DNA from: Gigaspora margarita
Lineage: Eukaryota > Glomeromycota > Glomeromycetes > Diversisporales > Gigasporaceae
DNA length: 64,000 bases
Direction: 5' to 3'
Assembly (NCBI GenBank): GCA_009809945.1
Contig: WTPW01002207.1
Location: 41,788 to 105,787, forward strand
Position numbers and translations under genes: made by a program. Positions 44,701-55,292 of this stretch are shown piece by piece (position 1 is the first letter of the stretch; each line of letters opens with the position of its first letter). The notes under the pieces are model-generated. The model was not told where the DNA came from. It saw only the letters and a list, made by a program, of their open reading frames with translations, and made no database searches.

Positions 44701-45834
44701 TATACCAAAATTCTAAATACTAACTTATAATTATAAAAGACTTTAATAATGTTTTTAATTCTTGAACTAACTGTTTATCTTTAAAAAAAACATTAATTCC
44801 AGAACTTCAGTTTAATAAATATCTTATTAGTTACCAATTTAAGGATATCTATTGCATTTTTTTCTCTAATTCTCAAAATTTTACATTTCAATTCTCTAAT
44901 ATCCAAAGTCAAATAAATCAAATTTGGGCTAATCTAAGAATTACAAATATTGAATATATTGATATTTATCCAAACAATTATTTTGAATTAGATTACAATA
45001 TTATCACACTAGAAATATCTGTTATAATCAACAAACCAAAACTATACAAACAATACAAATAAAAAAATTTTTATGCTCTAATAAATTTAGAAAACTATAC
45101 AAACCAAACTATACTTAATTCGCAAAAATTAAATTTACAAATTAATTTTATTACTAACCAAAATTAACTCAATAACTTTTGAAATAAACTTCAAAAAACA
45201 ATTATCAAAGCTGCATTTCTTTTTACAAAATCAAAACTATCAAAGAAATTAAAAAACTACTTCTTTAAAACAAAAACCTTTCTTTTACAGATTCAAAGAA
45301 ATACAATATCTTAAAAATCAGATCTCTTTTTATAAGTTTTTTTTTTTACTTTGAGAAAAATATATCTTTTAATATTTTGATTGCTTATTTAAGTTACCAA
45401 TTCCTACTCTATCACAAAATAAAAAAGAATTTTAACAAATTAAAATTGTTCTAAACCTTCAACAACAACAATCTTTTTATAAAAAATTTCAACAAAAAAT
45501 TGAAAATCAAAACCAATCCTTTTAGAAACTCCAAAACTTTACTTTAAAAAAATTCTTAAAAATTTAATAATATACATATAGATAGACTACTTCTTGAAAA
45601 TTACTTCTTATAGAGCATAATAAAATTCATAATATAATTTATTATTACTTTACTTTAAAGAACAACTACTTCAATTAAATTTACTATTTTCTAAATTTTA
45701 TAATCTCTATCAACCATATTTCAAATATAACAAACTTTACTATAATCTTTTCCAAAATATTACAGACCAAGAATAATAAAAAATTACAACTAATCTTCCA
45801 AATCAAAAAGCAGCAAAACCTTCTAAAATTAACT

Positions 45835-46589
45835 AGCATAGTAGAAGTTGGTTTTTATTAGTTGTTTATTTTTTATTGAAAAGCACTATTACACAAACAT
45901 TTTATATTGGTTTACAATAGAAAATTTAATTCGAATTGGAACAAGTCACAGTTTTTTATAATTAAGGTTACCTAAAATTTTGCCAGATTGTTTTTTAGAA
46001 ATATAGTTTTTATATAAAAGTTCAGGATCAAGTGGGATCAAGTTTTCTACCAACTTTTACTAAAAATGATTCTGACAATGCCAGTATGTAACACAAAGAT
46101 ATTACATTAAATTTTTGGCATTTTAAAATGAAACAGCTAATAAAAATCTACAGTTTTTTGATTAAAAGTTTTTAACTTCACATGAGCAAGTTAGATGTTA
46201 TCAATCAGTCAATTGGTTTTACAAAAAAAACACAAAGGGGTATCACGAGATAACATGAGGTTAATCTTTAGTTTAACCAATCAGATTTTGTTATTTATAA
46301 AATGTCAATCATTTTTTGGCCAATCAAAACAAATTTCTATCATGCTAAATTAACTATAAACATATTAAATATACTAGCTTTAAAGCACAAACACTCTTTA
46401 GAAAATTCTTTTACAAATGTTTTCAATTACAAAAGTTTTTACAAGTTGAAAATTCTAATATATTTCTTATTCTAAAAAAATTTAACTAGAACTTTACTCT
46501 ATCCAGTTTGCTTAATTTCTAATTTTGAACTCTTCAAAAAAACTTTTACAAAATTTTTACTAAATGATTAGATCTAATTATCTCCAATA
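45835..46589. repeat. Unresolved insertion in the LINE
   Basis: LINE homology stops after the AKPSK block (about 45834) and resumes near 46600. The intervening DNA has CCAATCAGATTTTG, GGCCAATCAAAACAAATTTC and other inverted-repeat-element words, but I could not define termini. Confidence 0.4.
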
Positions 46590-46725
46590 ACCATTTTATA
46601 TTTACTTAAACTTAGCTGTTTCCAAAAACTCCTCTACTTATATTTCTATACAAATTCTTTATAATACTATTAAAAATTATATTCTATACAACAAAGAAGC
46701 TTGAATTCTTTTTCAAGATATGAAG

Positions 46726-46963
46726 GTGAGTCAGTAGAAAAGAGAAAATCATTTTTAGTAAAATTTTTTTTAATTTTTAAATTAAATATTTTAATAACTT
46801 TTAATCAAATTTGCAAAAAAATTTTTATTTAATCTTAAAATTATATAAAATTAAAATAAAAAAATTTATTAAATTTATTAAGATAGTTGTTAAAATATTT
46901 AAGCTTAAAGTCAAAAAAACTTTTATTTAGAAAAAATTTGTCCCTTTCTACTGATTTACTCTA
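46726..46963. mobile_element. MITE inserted in the reverse-transcriptase domain
   Basis: GAGTCAGTAGAAAAGAGAAA at the left is matched inverted at the right (TTTGTCCCTTTCTACTGATT then TACTC). It interrupts the LINE frame immediately after FQDM. Confidence 0.7.
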
Positions 46964-47085
46964 TATGTTAAAAATTTTGGGTAAAATCAATATCTCATAT
47001 CTTCAAATACCTGTAAGAGAATTGGTATTATTATTTATCACTAAACTACACTTTTCATAACAGGCAAGAATTATTACTGCTTATA

Positions 47086-47280
47086 CAGTCACTCCTCTAT
47101 ATAGTCATACTACTAATATGAAGATATTTTTAAAACTGATAAAAAAAATTAATTTTTTTAATATTAAAAATTTTTTGTTATAATTTAATAAAAAATTTTT
47201 AATATTAAAAAAATTAATTTTTGTTATTAGTTTTAAAAATATCTTCATATCAGTAGTGTGACTATATAGAGGGGTAACTG
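47086..47280. mobile_element. TA MITE inserted in the reverse-transcriptase domain
   Basis: CAGTCACTCCTCTATATAGT then CATACTACTAATATGAAGATATTT is inverted at the right (AAATATCTTCATATCAGTAG, then ACTATATAGAGGGGTAACTG). TA precedes the left end (47084-47085); the right side has TT. The long arms make it nearly a complete palindrome. Confidence 0.85.
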
Positions 47281-47828
47281 TTTTTGTTAATATCCAATCT
47301 GGAATAAAACAAGAAGGGACCTATTCTTTACTACTTTGAAAAATTTGCTATGATCCAAAGTTAACCTTTATTTATCAAAAATATCAAAACTATTTGTTTA
47401 AAATTGCTGCACAATTATCTTTTGATATTATTACTAATACTACAACTACTAGTATTTTAATTCCACTATTAACTTATATGAATAATACTATATGACTTTG
47501 TAAAAGCTTTGAAACTATACAAAATATTCTTAATAATATATTCAAACTTTATTAAATTAATAATATTGATATCAATTTTTCAAATTTTGATTTACTTCAT
47601 ATCCAATCTAAACTTTAAAAATCTTAAACAACTTTTCTTCGATTTGATCATCAAATTATTCTACTTAGAAAACCTAATAAGATTATTAGATATTTTGGTA
47701 TTTGTTTTGATAGAAATAGTTCTGCTAAATCAATACTTGATACAATCATTACCAAAATTAAGAATTTTATTTGTTTAATTAAATAGATAAAACAGATCTG
47801 TATTATTTTGCTAACAATTACTTTTAAA
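47281..47828 (+). pseudogene. LINE reverse-transcriptase catalytic core, inactivated
   Basis: The frame reads through the palm domain (AAQLSFDIITNT, SILIPLLTYM) into the position of the YxDD box, where both catalytic aspartates are asparagine codons (AAT AAT, 47482-47487). A TGA follows where a Trp would be expected. Further downstream HQIILLRKPNKIIRYFGICF and DTIITKIKNFICLI match LINE thumb-region character. All the differences noted are explicable as G-to-A or C-to-T transitions. Confidence 0.85.
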
Positions 47829-47829
47829 C

Positions 47830-48085
47830 ACTCCATTTCATTGACAAATTATTACTAACAAGTTCATTTTGCTAATAGTGCATTTCACTGAAGCTCATTT
47901 TACTTACAAGTTTTTTTTTTATAAAGCATACTAACTTTAATTCTAATTTTACTCTAACCCTACTCTAACCCTAATGACAATAACCAGAATTACTTTGTTA
48001 GTAAAATAAGCTTCAATAAAATAAACTATTAGTAAAATAAGCTTGTAGAAAGTGATTGTTAGTGAAATGATTGCTACTCAAAAAA
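47830..48085. mobile_element. Inverted-repeat element with telomere-like core
   Basis: GAAGCTCATTTTACTTACAA (left, 47890) is inverted at the right (AAAATAAGCTTCAATAAAAT and TAGTAAAATAAGCTTGTAGA). Outer words ATTTCACTG/AGTGAAAT also pair. The core has CTCTAACCCTACTCTAACCC (47951-47970). Confidence 0.6.
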
Positions 48086-48185
48086 ACTTATACTTTTATA
48101 ATTTTATTACCTTTTAATTTTATACTTCAACCTTTTATTAAATATTTTTTACAAATATCTATTATCTACAAAAATCTTCAAATGA

Positions 48186-48860
48186 CCTGCGGGTCGATAG
48201 TGTAAGTAGTTATGCTCCCAGGTCCCCAAATGTAAGGTCGCCAGTTCAAGCCCCACTAGAAACATTAATTTTACACAGAGTCACGAGACAAACAGGTTGA
48301 AACAGGGTGCTAGAACAGTGTACGGGTATATAACTACATTTGGCCGCTCTTTGAAAATAAGGTTTATAAAAATATGACCCCTAGTGAAGATCTGGACAAC
48401 ATAGTGTTACACACCAAATCAGGAAAAAGCCCCATGAGAAAAAACTGGACCTGATCCAAACTCAGAAAGAAGTACTTTGGATAGACAAAAAATGGACCTA
48501 CACAAGCATACTGGCGGAGTAAACTAACTCCTTAAAGTTGATCTATAAGACTTCAGTTGGGGTGCAACAGAAGACGGACTGGCTGAACTCAGCCAGGAAA
48601 ACTGGATAAAGGAGGAGTAGGGTAGGATGACTTTGTAGGACAGAATTAATATAAAAGGAATACTTCCAGTGAAATTCTGGATATGGAATTAATATACTTC
48701 CGGTGAAATTCCAGATATTAAGAATAGTTAAAATTAGGATAGATCTCTACAAAATATAGGGACCCTGCGTAATAGGCAGGTCCTATAATAAAAGTATAAT
48801 AAAAAGTGCGCCATCAAGCGCTCTGACAATTTAGTCGTCAGTTAACCATAAAAAAAAAAA
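48186..48860 (+). mobile_element. tRNA-headed SINE, plus strand
   Basis: A-box-like TAGTGTAAGTAG (48198-48209) and B-box-like GTTCAAGCCC (48244-48253), then a non-coding body with a repeated TACTTCCGGTGAAATTCCAG motif (two copies near 48660 and 48693). The 3' stem CTGAC-GTCAG (48823-48841) is followed by an A-run (48850-48860). It inserted into the LINE 3' region. The minus-strand copy at 55293-55912 shares head, the CTTCC-GGAATTTC body motif and tail type. Confidence 0.8.
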
Positions 48861-49285
48861 TCAATTAAATTATCTTATTTTTTTACTATACAAACTAAAA
48901 AAATAATTTCTCTTGATAAAAAATACCAGCCAACAATATAGTTCTTACAAATCCTATTACTTTTAATCTATCAACTTTAATAATCTAATTCAAAAAGCTA
49001 ATACTGCTAATATTGAATGTATATTTAATTCTAACTCAATTTTTAAAAATATTGGTTTTATTTGTATTAAATTTTGGTTAACAAAAGTTTGGTTTTCTAA
49101 TCTTATCCAAAATCTACTTATTACTCACAATCATAAAATCAAAAACTATATCCTTATTTTTTAAGTCTTTCAACTAGCCAAAAATAATATAAATTATCAA
49201 ATTTTTCTTTTAATTCCTATTACTCAGATTTCTTCTTCAATATTTATTTAATTTATAGTATACTCTCTTCAAATTCACATATATA

Positions 49286-49627
49286 TAGTCAAACCTCCAT
49301 AAATGCAACCTCTATAAATGCAATACCTCCCTAAATGCATGTTTTTGTTTTGTCTGTAAGAAATTATTAGTGCTAAATGCACATTCTATATTCTGTAAAT
49401 GCACATTCTTCCAAATAATTTTCTATATCATGCTACCTTCCTAAATGCACGTAGCCAATCAAATTGTAGTATTTAAGATAGGTTATACAATTTTTGGTAA
49501 AAGTTATACAAACTTGATGATCTAATCCTTAAAGCTGCAATTTAATTAGCTCTTCCTAAATGCAATACCTCTCTAAATGCACATTGCAGGCTTGTCTGTA
49601 CACGTTGCATTTATAGAGGTTTGACTG
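49286..49627. mobile_element. CAGTCAAACCTC-type TA MITE, copy 2
   Basis: The left end TAGTCAAACCTCCATAAATG and right end (reverse complement CAGTCAAACCTCTATAAATG) are flanked by TA (49284-49285, 49628-49629). The interior is inverted relative to the copy at 44374-44700. Confidence 0.85.
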
Positions 49628-50215
49628 TATACAATTATATTGAACAAATTACAACTGCAAATAATAAATATATTCTATTATGGAATAATATTTATCTGTA
49701 TATTAACAAATCTACTAAGGGTTGTTAGCCTTTATAGTTTTCTATATACTCCAATCAGTACAAAATAATACAATTACACTACTTGTTCTTATTTATGCTT
49801 ATTTTTTATTAACTCTTTTATTAATACAATATATTTTTTCTCTGTTACCAATTTTAAATTCCTTTTTTACTTATGCAAATACTCTATACTTCTAACAACA
49901 ACTTTTTTATTTATATCAAACAAGACTACAATATATAAAACATATCAGCTAATTTAATTTTTTGGGCCTTTTTTCAATAAACTGTTATACAAAATTTGCT
50001 CCTAAGTGAGTTGACAAACCAACAACTAAAGCACTTTTTACAACCAACAAAAGAGCTTTTTGACATTTAGACAAGTTAAAAAACTAATAAAACTCAATAA
50101 AAGAGCTTTGCTAAGCTATAGAAAAAAGTACTTTTACTATTTGTTGAAATACTCAGGTGTTTTAGAATGGGTTTGGCATTGTTTTAGGTTGGTAACTATC
50201 AAGAATAAATTCGGA

Positions 50216-50350
50216 AGCTAATTTTCAATAAAATGGCCTTTTTAACCTACTTTGGGCTTATAATTAAATACATGTATTTTGTAATTTTCTACATGCTTAA
50301 TTATAAATGCAAAGCTAGTTAAAAAGGCTATTTTTGTGAAAATTCACTCT
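50216..50350. repeat. Palindromic MITE-like element
   Basis: AATTTTCAATAAAATGGCCT then TTTTAACC (left) pairs with GGTTAAAAA-type inverse GTTAAAAAGGCTATTTTTGT then GAAAATT (right). The centre is TACATGTATTTTGTAATTTTCTACATG. Confidence 0.65.
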
Positions 50351-50571
50351 ATAATAAATTTTTGTGTAAAATTTTTTTGATAATCCTCGATCATGATTGG
50401 TCAATTTTGGGGTCAAAACAAATCAGCCAATATAATAACTTCTTAAATTTAGATTTTAAACAATTACTATCTAATATCTTATATATTTCTACTTTTTTAA
50501 TTTTACCTATCATCAACAAAATTTGTAAGTTAATTATTACTATTACTAATCAAGTAGATATATATCAATTA

Positions 50572-51094
50572 GGGGCATCCATAAATAATGTTATGTACTC
50601 CTACATAGTAGCTCTTGACCCCCCCTCTACTATATAAAAAATTTTTAAAAATCTGTATATTTATATATATAATTTTACAAAAACTTGAATATATTATGAC
50701 CCAGTAATCCAAACTGGATGATTTTGGTACCATTCGATTCATCTCTATGAGACGAATCCAATGTTACCAAAATTATTTTATTTGGATTACTGGATCACGT
50801 TTATTAACAAAATACTATTGATTTTATAGTAATTTTATAAGAAAATATCATAACCAATAGTATTTCATTAATGAAACGTGATACAGTGATCCAAAGCAAA
50901 TGATTTGGTACCATTTGAATTCTCTTCTTGAGACACTTCAAATGGTACCAAAATCATCCAATTTGACTACTGGTTCAAGTTTTAGACAAATTTTTATAAA
51001 AAAATTGTATTATATTGGGGGACCCCCCTACATATTGGAAAATTGTTATATTTTGGGGACCCCCTAAAGTATAACGTTATTTATGGATGCCCCC
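50572..51094. mobile_element. TTA-flanked element with duplicated hairpin module
   Basis: The left end GGGGCATCCATAAATAATGT and right end (reverse complement GGGGGCATCCATAAATAACG) are flanked by TTA (50569-50571, 51095-51097), compatible with PIF/Harbinger-type insertion. The interior has two copies of a palindrome joining GTAATCCAAA, TTTGGTACCATTCGATTC and inverse (50700-50815, 50880-50998), and subterminal GACCCCCC/GGGGACCCCC blocks. Confidence 0.75.
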
Positions 51095-51409
51095 TTATAA
51101 TCACTTCTGCTAGGTTTATCGTAGGCATCCGCAAGGGCTTGGGCTACCCACGGGTACCCTAAGGGTAGTACCACACAGACCGGGTCAGGGTATTAATTTT
51201 TGGGTCTTAGGGTAAGGGTAAGGGCTCAAGTACTAAGCCCTTATATAGATATTTAGGGCTTAAAGAGCAACAGTACCCTACTCTTGTACTCGTGAATACC
51301 CAGTACTAAACAACCTACCAATTATAATACAGTATGTTACATGGATTATCTTTGCATATCTATATAATAAAAAAAAATCGCCATTTTTTTTCACATTAAT
51401 AATATGGAT

Positions 51410-51610
51410 GTCACATATGCACTAATTACCAATGCGTAACCAACATACTAATTAACAACACACTAATTACCAATGCACTAATTACCAATGCACGCACTAA
51501 TTACCAGCATTCTAATCTACCAATAGACGTACTAATTACGCTAACAACTCACTGAGCTACCAGTATACTGAGCTGCCAACACATTGAGCTACAGTACCAA
51601 TGTACTGAAT
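51410..51610. repeat. Degenerate tandem repeat ACTAATTACCAATGCA
   Basis: Ten or so 12- to 20-bp units of ACTAATTACCAATGCA, drifting to ACTGAGCTACCAGTAT by 51600. Confidence 0.8.
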
Positions 51611-51889
51611 TACCAACCAAAAAAAGTGGAAGGTATTAAAAGCCATAGGCAAGATATTAGTATTGTTGCAACTTTTTACTCATTATACTGGAACGTTAAA
51701 AGCTAACAATACTATGTTAATTCCATAGCATCTACTACTAATATAAAATCACAAAGTCATAGAAGATTTCACTGACAATGATGCCCATAATTATGATAAT
51801 TATGATGCTGATAATATTATGATGTGTCAACTCAGTTACTAGCTTAACCACTTGTTCTAAAAGCATTAATAGCGCAACTAGTGAAACTG

Positions 51890-52000
51890 TCTGTGAAGTC
51901 ACCAGCGAAATCACCAGCGAAATCACTAGCGATACCACCAGCGAAATCACCAGTGAAATCACCAGCGAAACAACCAGCGAAACAACTAGCGAAACCACAC
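51890..52000. repeat. 12-bp minisatellite ACCAGCGAAATC
   Basis: About nine units of ACCAGCGAAATC with few changes. Because the period is a multiple of three, all six frames stay open, producing spurious repeat proteins. The TSEI/TSET frame leads directly to the BED-like stretch and is the likely original. Confidence 0.9.
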
Positions 52001-52885
52001 CAAGGTTTACATCCCCTATTTGGGACCATTTTTTTTGTTAAAAGAAAAACAATCGGTATCATTATTGATACGTATCGATATATAATTTATAACAGTAATA
52101 TTAATAACGATAAATATATTTATTAAATTTATCAGTTTCAAAACAATTCAACTCATTAAAAAGACAGGGAATTGCCTGAAATTTCACAAGCTGTCTATAA
52201 ATTGTTAATAACAAATTTACGTTCAAAAATTTTATGTTAATATGAAATTTTGAGTGTTCAACTAATAGAATATATAAATGTATTAAAAAAAATTCGTACA
52301 TTAAGTATAACCAAAAAATTTACTGGAACTTTTATGAAAAATCGAGCATAACTTTTTATAGTTCTTATAAAGAGATTTCACTTAAAAGAAATTAGAAAAA
52401 TAAGCACATATTTAGGGAATCTTGTAAAATTTTGTACTTTTCTTTATAATTAATTAAAAATTATATTTTAATTAATCATTTTTGCTGATAAAAATCTGGT
52501 CTTATTTTAAAGATAATAATTTTTTTGTTATGTAATATATGTACTTGCATTAGCCTATAACCACTTACGGGTATTTTGTGGGCAGTTCGGAGGGTACCCT
52601 AGCTTATATGAAACGAGTATGGGTACTAGATTCTGAACCCTAGGGCAAGGGTAGGGCCCGGATAGTTAAGCCCTTTTATAGGCGGGTAGGGTCAGGGTAT
52701 TGCTAGTACCTGGCCCTACCTGGCCCTTGTGGAAGCCTAGTTTATTGATAGTTATTATAATTAATATATATCTATAACAAGCATAGAACATGTCCATTTA
52801 AAATAGATCCAAATATTATTTACAATAAAATTTATAATAAAATATTTAAATTTACTACAGTGCAGAACATTATAAATTGGGAATA

Positions 52886-53492
52886 GAAATTTGTTGCACC
52901 TGCAACATGTCGCACCCATAATTCAACCAATCAAATTGCTTAATTTTGTAAACAAAAAAATATTTTTTAAAAAACCAAAAATTTTACTAGTAAAATATAA
53001 AAATAAATAAGTAATAACAAAATATATAGTGTAAAATTTTATTCTAAACAACTTTTTCTAAGTTACAAAGTTAGATTATCTTAGTAAAAAAAGATATTTT
53101 ATAAGAACAAACAAAAATTTTCAATGTTAGCACATATAGAACTTTTTTTTACTAATTTAATCTATATTTATGTTTTAAGTATTATATGCTAAACAACATT
53201 TTCTAAGTCAAAAGAATAGATTATTTGAGTAAAAAAAAGTTTTATATGTGCTAACTTTTGAAAATTTTGTTTTTTCTTATAAAAATATTTTTTTACTAAG
53301 ACAATTTATTTTCGTAACTTAGAAAAAGTTGTTCAAAATAAAATTTTATATTATATAATGTGCTATTATATATATATATTACACCTTATTAAATAAAAAC
53401 TTTAATTTTAAAAAAAATTTTTTTGCCTACAAAATCGAGCAATTTGATTGGTTGAATCATGGGTGCGACATGTCGTGAGTGCAACAAATTTA
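52886..53492. mobile_element. TA-flanked palindromic element, 607 bp
   Basis: The left AAATTTGTTGCACCTGCAAC then ATGTCGCACCC and CAACCAATCAAATTGC is inverted at the right (GCAATTTGATTGGTTGAATC, then GGGTGCGACATGTCG, GTGCAACAAATTT). TA flanks at 52884-52885 and 53493-53494, allowing one unmatched terminal base. The arms extend through AACAACTTTTTCTAAGTTAC and its inverse, so most of the element can fold. Confidence 0.8.
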
Positions 53493-53829
53493 TATTTCTT
53501 ATAAATTAACACCTTTTTATATATATTTTACAAAAATTAAAATAACATAAAAATAAAAATTTTTTAACAAAATTTTTTAATCAATTTGTAGTTTTAAATC
53601 TAAACTACAATTTGGTTAAAAAAGATTTTTATTTTATTTTAATTTTAAGAAGCTATAACAATTTATAGTTTACTAAAAAACTAAAATTTGGTATTTAATA
53701 TATAAAAAAACTCCATATGTGATTTTTGACCAATCACAATTGATTACATTATATTTGCCAATCAGAATTGAATATTTATTTTAAATTTGGTATAAGAATA
53801 TTGGTTTATACTATCCTGTACTATATAAA

Positions 53830-55260
53830 TTTTTAGCTAAAGATTATCTTTAGCTTTGCTAATTAACTTACAATTAAATTTTATAGTTATATTAGAATAC
53901 AAAAAGAAGAAAAAATTAAGCTTAAAAACCAAATCAAAATTTTGTTAATTTTGCAAATTTTTAAAATTTAACTTTGTAAAAAACTAAAAGGTGAAAGGTT
54001 AACTTCTCAAAATTTAAAAAATATGTTTGCTAATTTTAAAATAGCAAATATATGTAAAATTATACTCTGAACAACTTTATTTAGTAGCAAAATATAGGTT
54101 ATTTTGACAAAAAAATAAGCTAAAGTTAAAAATTTTTGTTTTGTAATATAAAGGCCTTTTTTGCCAAAAAACCTGTTTTGGGCTTATTATACTTGTTTAG
54201 CATGTAATTTTACTTATATTAAAGTCAAACATGTTTTCTCAAACCTTTTACTAAATAAAAAATGGAGTTAAAGTTAAAAAATTTTTTTTCTAATTTTAAC
54301 TCTATTTTTACTTAGTATTAGGTTCAAAAACTGTATTCTGACTTTAGTACAGTACCGGACAGTGAAAACCATCCATTTTTTTCAGCATTGTTTAAAGTCT
54401 AATAACTTCACAACAAGTAATTATTTTAAAAATCTCTCTTACAAATTTTTTATTTGTGATCTAAACTACAAATATGTAAGACAGATTTTTGATATTTTGC
54501 TTCTTAAAGAAGTTTTAAGGGTTTAAAGTTTAGCAACTTTTATAGTAAAGTAGAAATTTGGCGCAGGACAATCGACCAATTAGATTGACGCTTGATCACG
54601 TGCTCGCGATTTGATTGGTTAATATTTATTATTAAAATTTATATATACAGTATAAAATCCAAAATTTGGTGCTTATTATATAAAACAATTATTTTTATAT
54701 TTTTAACCATAATTTTGTTACACAAAAATTAGCCAATCAGAATCGTAATAAAATTCTCAAATTGGTGCCTTTAAAAAAAATGGATGATTTTTGCTGTCTG
54801 GTACTATACAAATAAAATTACATGCTAATAAGTTTACTTAGAAGCCCAAAACAGGTTATCTTGACAAAAAAGGAGTTTTATATTACTAAACAAAAATATT
54901 TAACTTTAACATATAGCTAACTTATTTTTTTGTCAAAATAGCCTATATTTTGCTACTTAATAAAGTTGTTAGTGCTGGGGAAAATTAGAAAATCATAATT
55001 TTGCAAGATTTTTTTCGCCCACCTATCTACTAAATAACGCATTTTTTGAGAGCATAATTTTATATATATTTGGTATTTTAAAATTAGCAAACATTTGGTT
55101 TTAACAAAGATATATTTTAAAATCATACAAGATTAATAAAATTTTATTTTGGTTTTTAAGCTTGATTTTTTCTTTTTTTTTGTATTCTATATAACTATAA
55201 AATTTAATTTTAAGTTAATTAGTAAAGCTGAAAATAATCTTTAGCTAAAAGTTTATAATA
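53830..55260. repeat. Long inverted repeat with a MITE in its loop
   Basis: The left arm (53833-54235) and right arm (54825-55255) share TTTAGCTAAAGATTATCTTT, AACTTACAATTAAATTTTAT, AACAACTTTATTTAGTAGCA and AAAACCTGTTTTGGGCTT as inverted blocks. The loop is occupied by 54350-54806. Confidence 0.8.
54350..54806. mobile_element. TA-flanked MITE (CAGTACCGGACAG ends)
   Basis: The left end CAGTACCGGACAGTGAAAAC then CATCCATTTTTTT, and the right end (reverse complement TAGTACCAGACAGCAAAAAT then CATCCATTTTTTTT), are flanked by TA (54348-54349, 54807-54808). CACGTGCTCGCGATTTGATT and several CCAAT words lie inside. Confidence 0.8.
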
Positions 55261-55292
55261 AATTCATATATTTTTATTATAATATATATATA

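Larger units (their letters stand above)
42990..50130 (+). pseudogene. LINE-type retrotransposon, decayed and interrupted
   Basis: Collinear plus-strand fragments of one LINE polyprotein. A 5' piece (43036-43110, QAIVTCTAI) is homologous to the start of the 56-kb LINE. A linker after the endonuclease lies at 44790-45320. The start of the reverse transcriptase is at 45750-45834 (TTNLPNQKAAKPSK). Motifs around EA-stop-ILFQDM are at 46690-46723, ARIITAY at 47062-47082, the catalytic core at 47285-47828, and the C-terminal portion at 48086-48184, 48870-49285 and 49630-50130. In-frame stops are mostly TGA or TAA where TGG or CAA codons are expected. The gaps between fragments are later insertions: a retrocopy, several TA MITEs, and a SINE. 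The mobile unit is clearly dead. Confidence 0.85.
51122..52739 (+). mobile_element. hAT-like element, 1618 bp, with BED-finger-like remnant
   Basis: The left end TAGGCATCCGCAAGGGC and right end (reverse complement TAGGCTTCCACAAGGGC) agree at 15 of 17 positions. GTTTATCG (51114-51121) and GTTTATTG (52740-52747) form an 8-bp TSD with one transition. Subterminal GGGTACCCTAAGGGTAG and ACCCTAGGGCAAGGGTAGGG words repeat at both ends. Internally, a plus-strand frame reads TSEITSEITSDTTSEITSEI then TPRFTSPIWDHFF. The SPIWDHF stretch resembles the start of a BED zinc finger found in hAT transposases, but the frame ends soon after. Interpreted as a deletion derivative of an autonomous hAT. Confidence 0.75.

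Noticed and set aside
48186..48260. Possible functional tRNA gene
   Set aside because: A and B boxes are present, but the cloverleaf arms do not pair convincingly and the sequence continues into a SINE body with a second copy at 55.9 kb.
51738..52062. Several overlapping repeat-protein frames on both strands
   Set aside because: The 12-bp minisatellite keeps every frame open. Only the frame leading into the SPIWDHFF stretch is considered meaningful.
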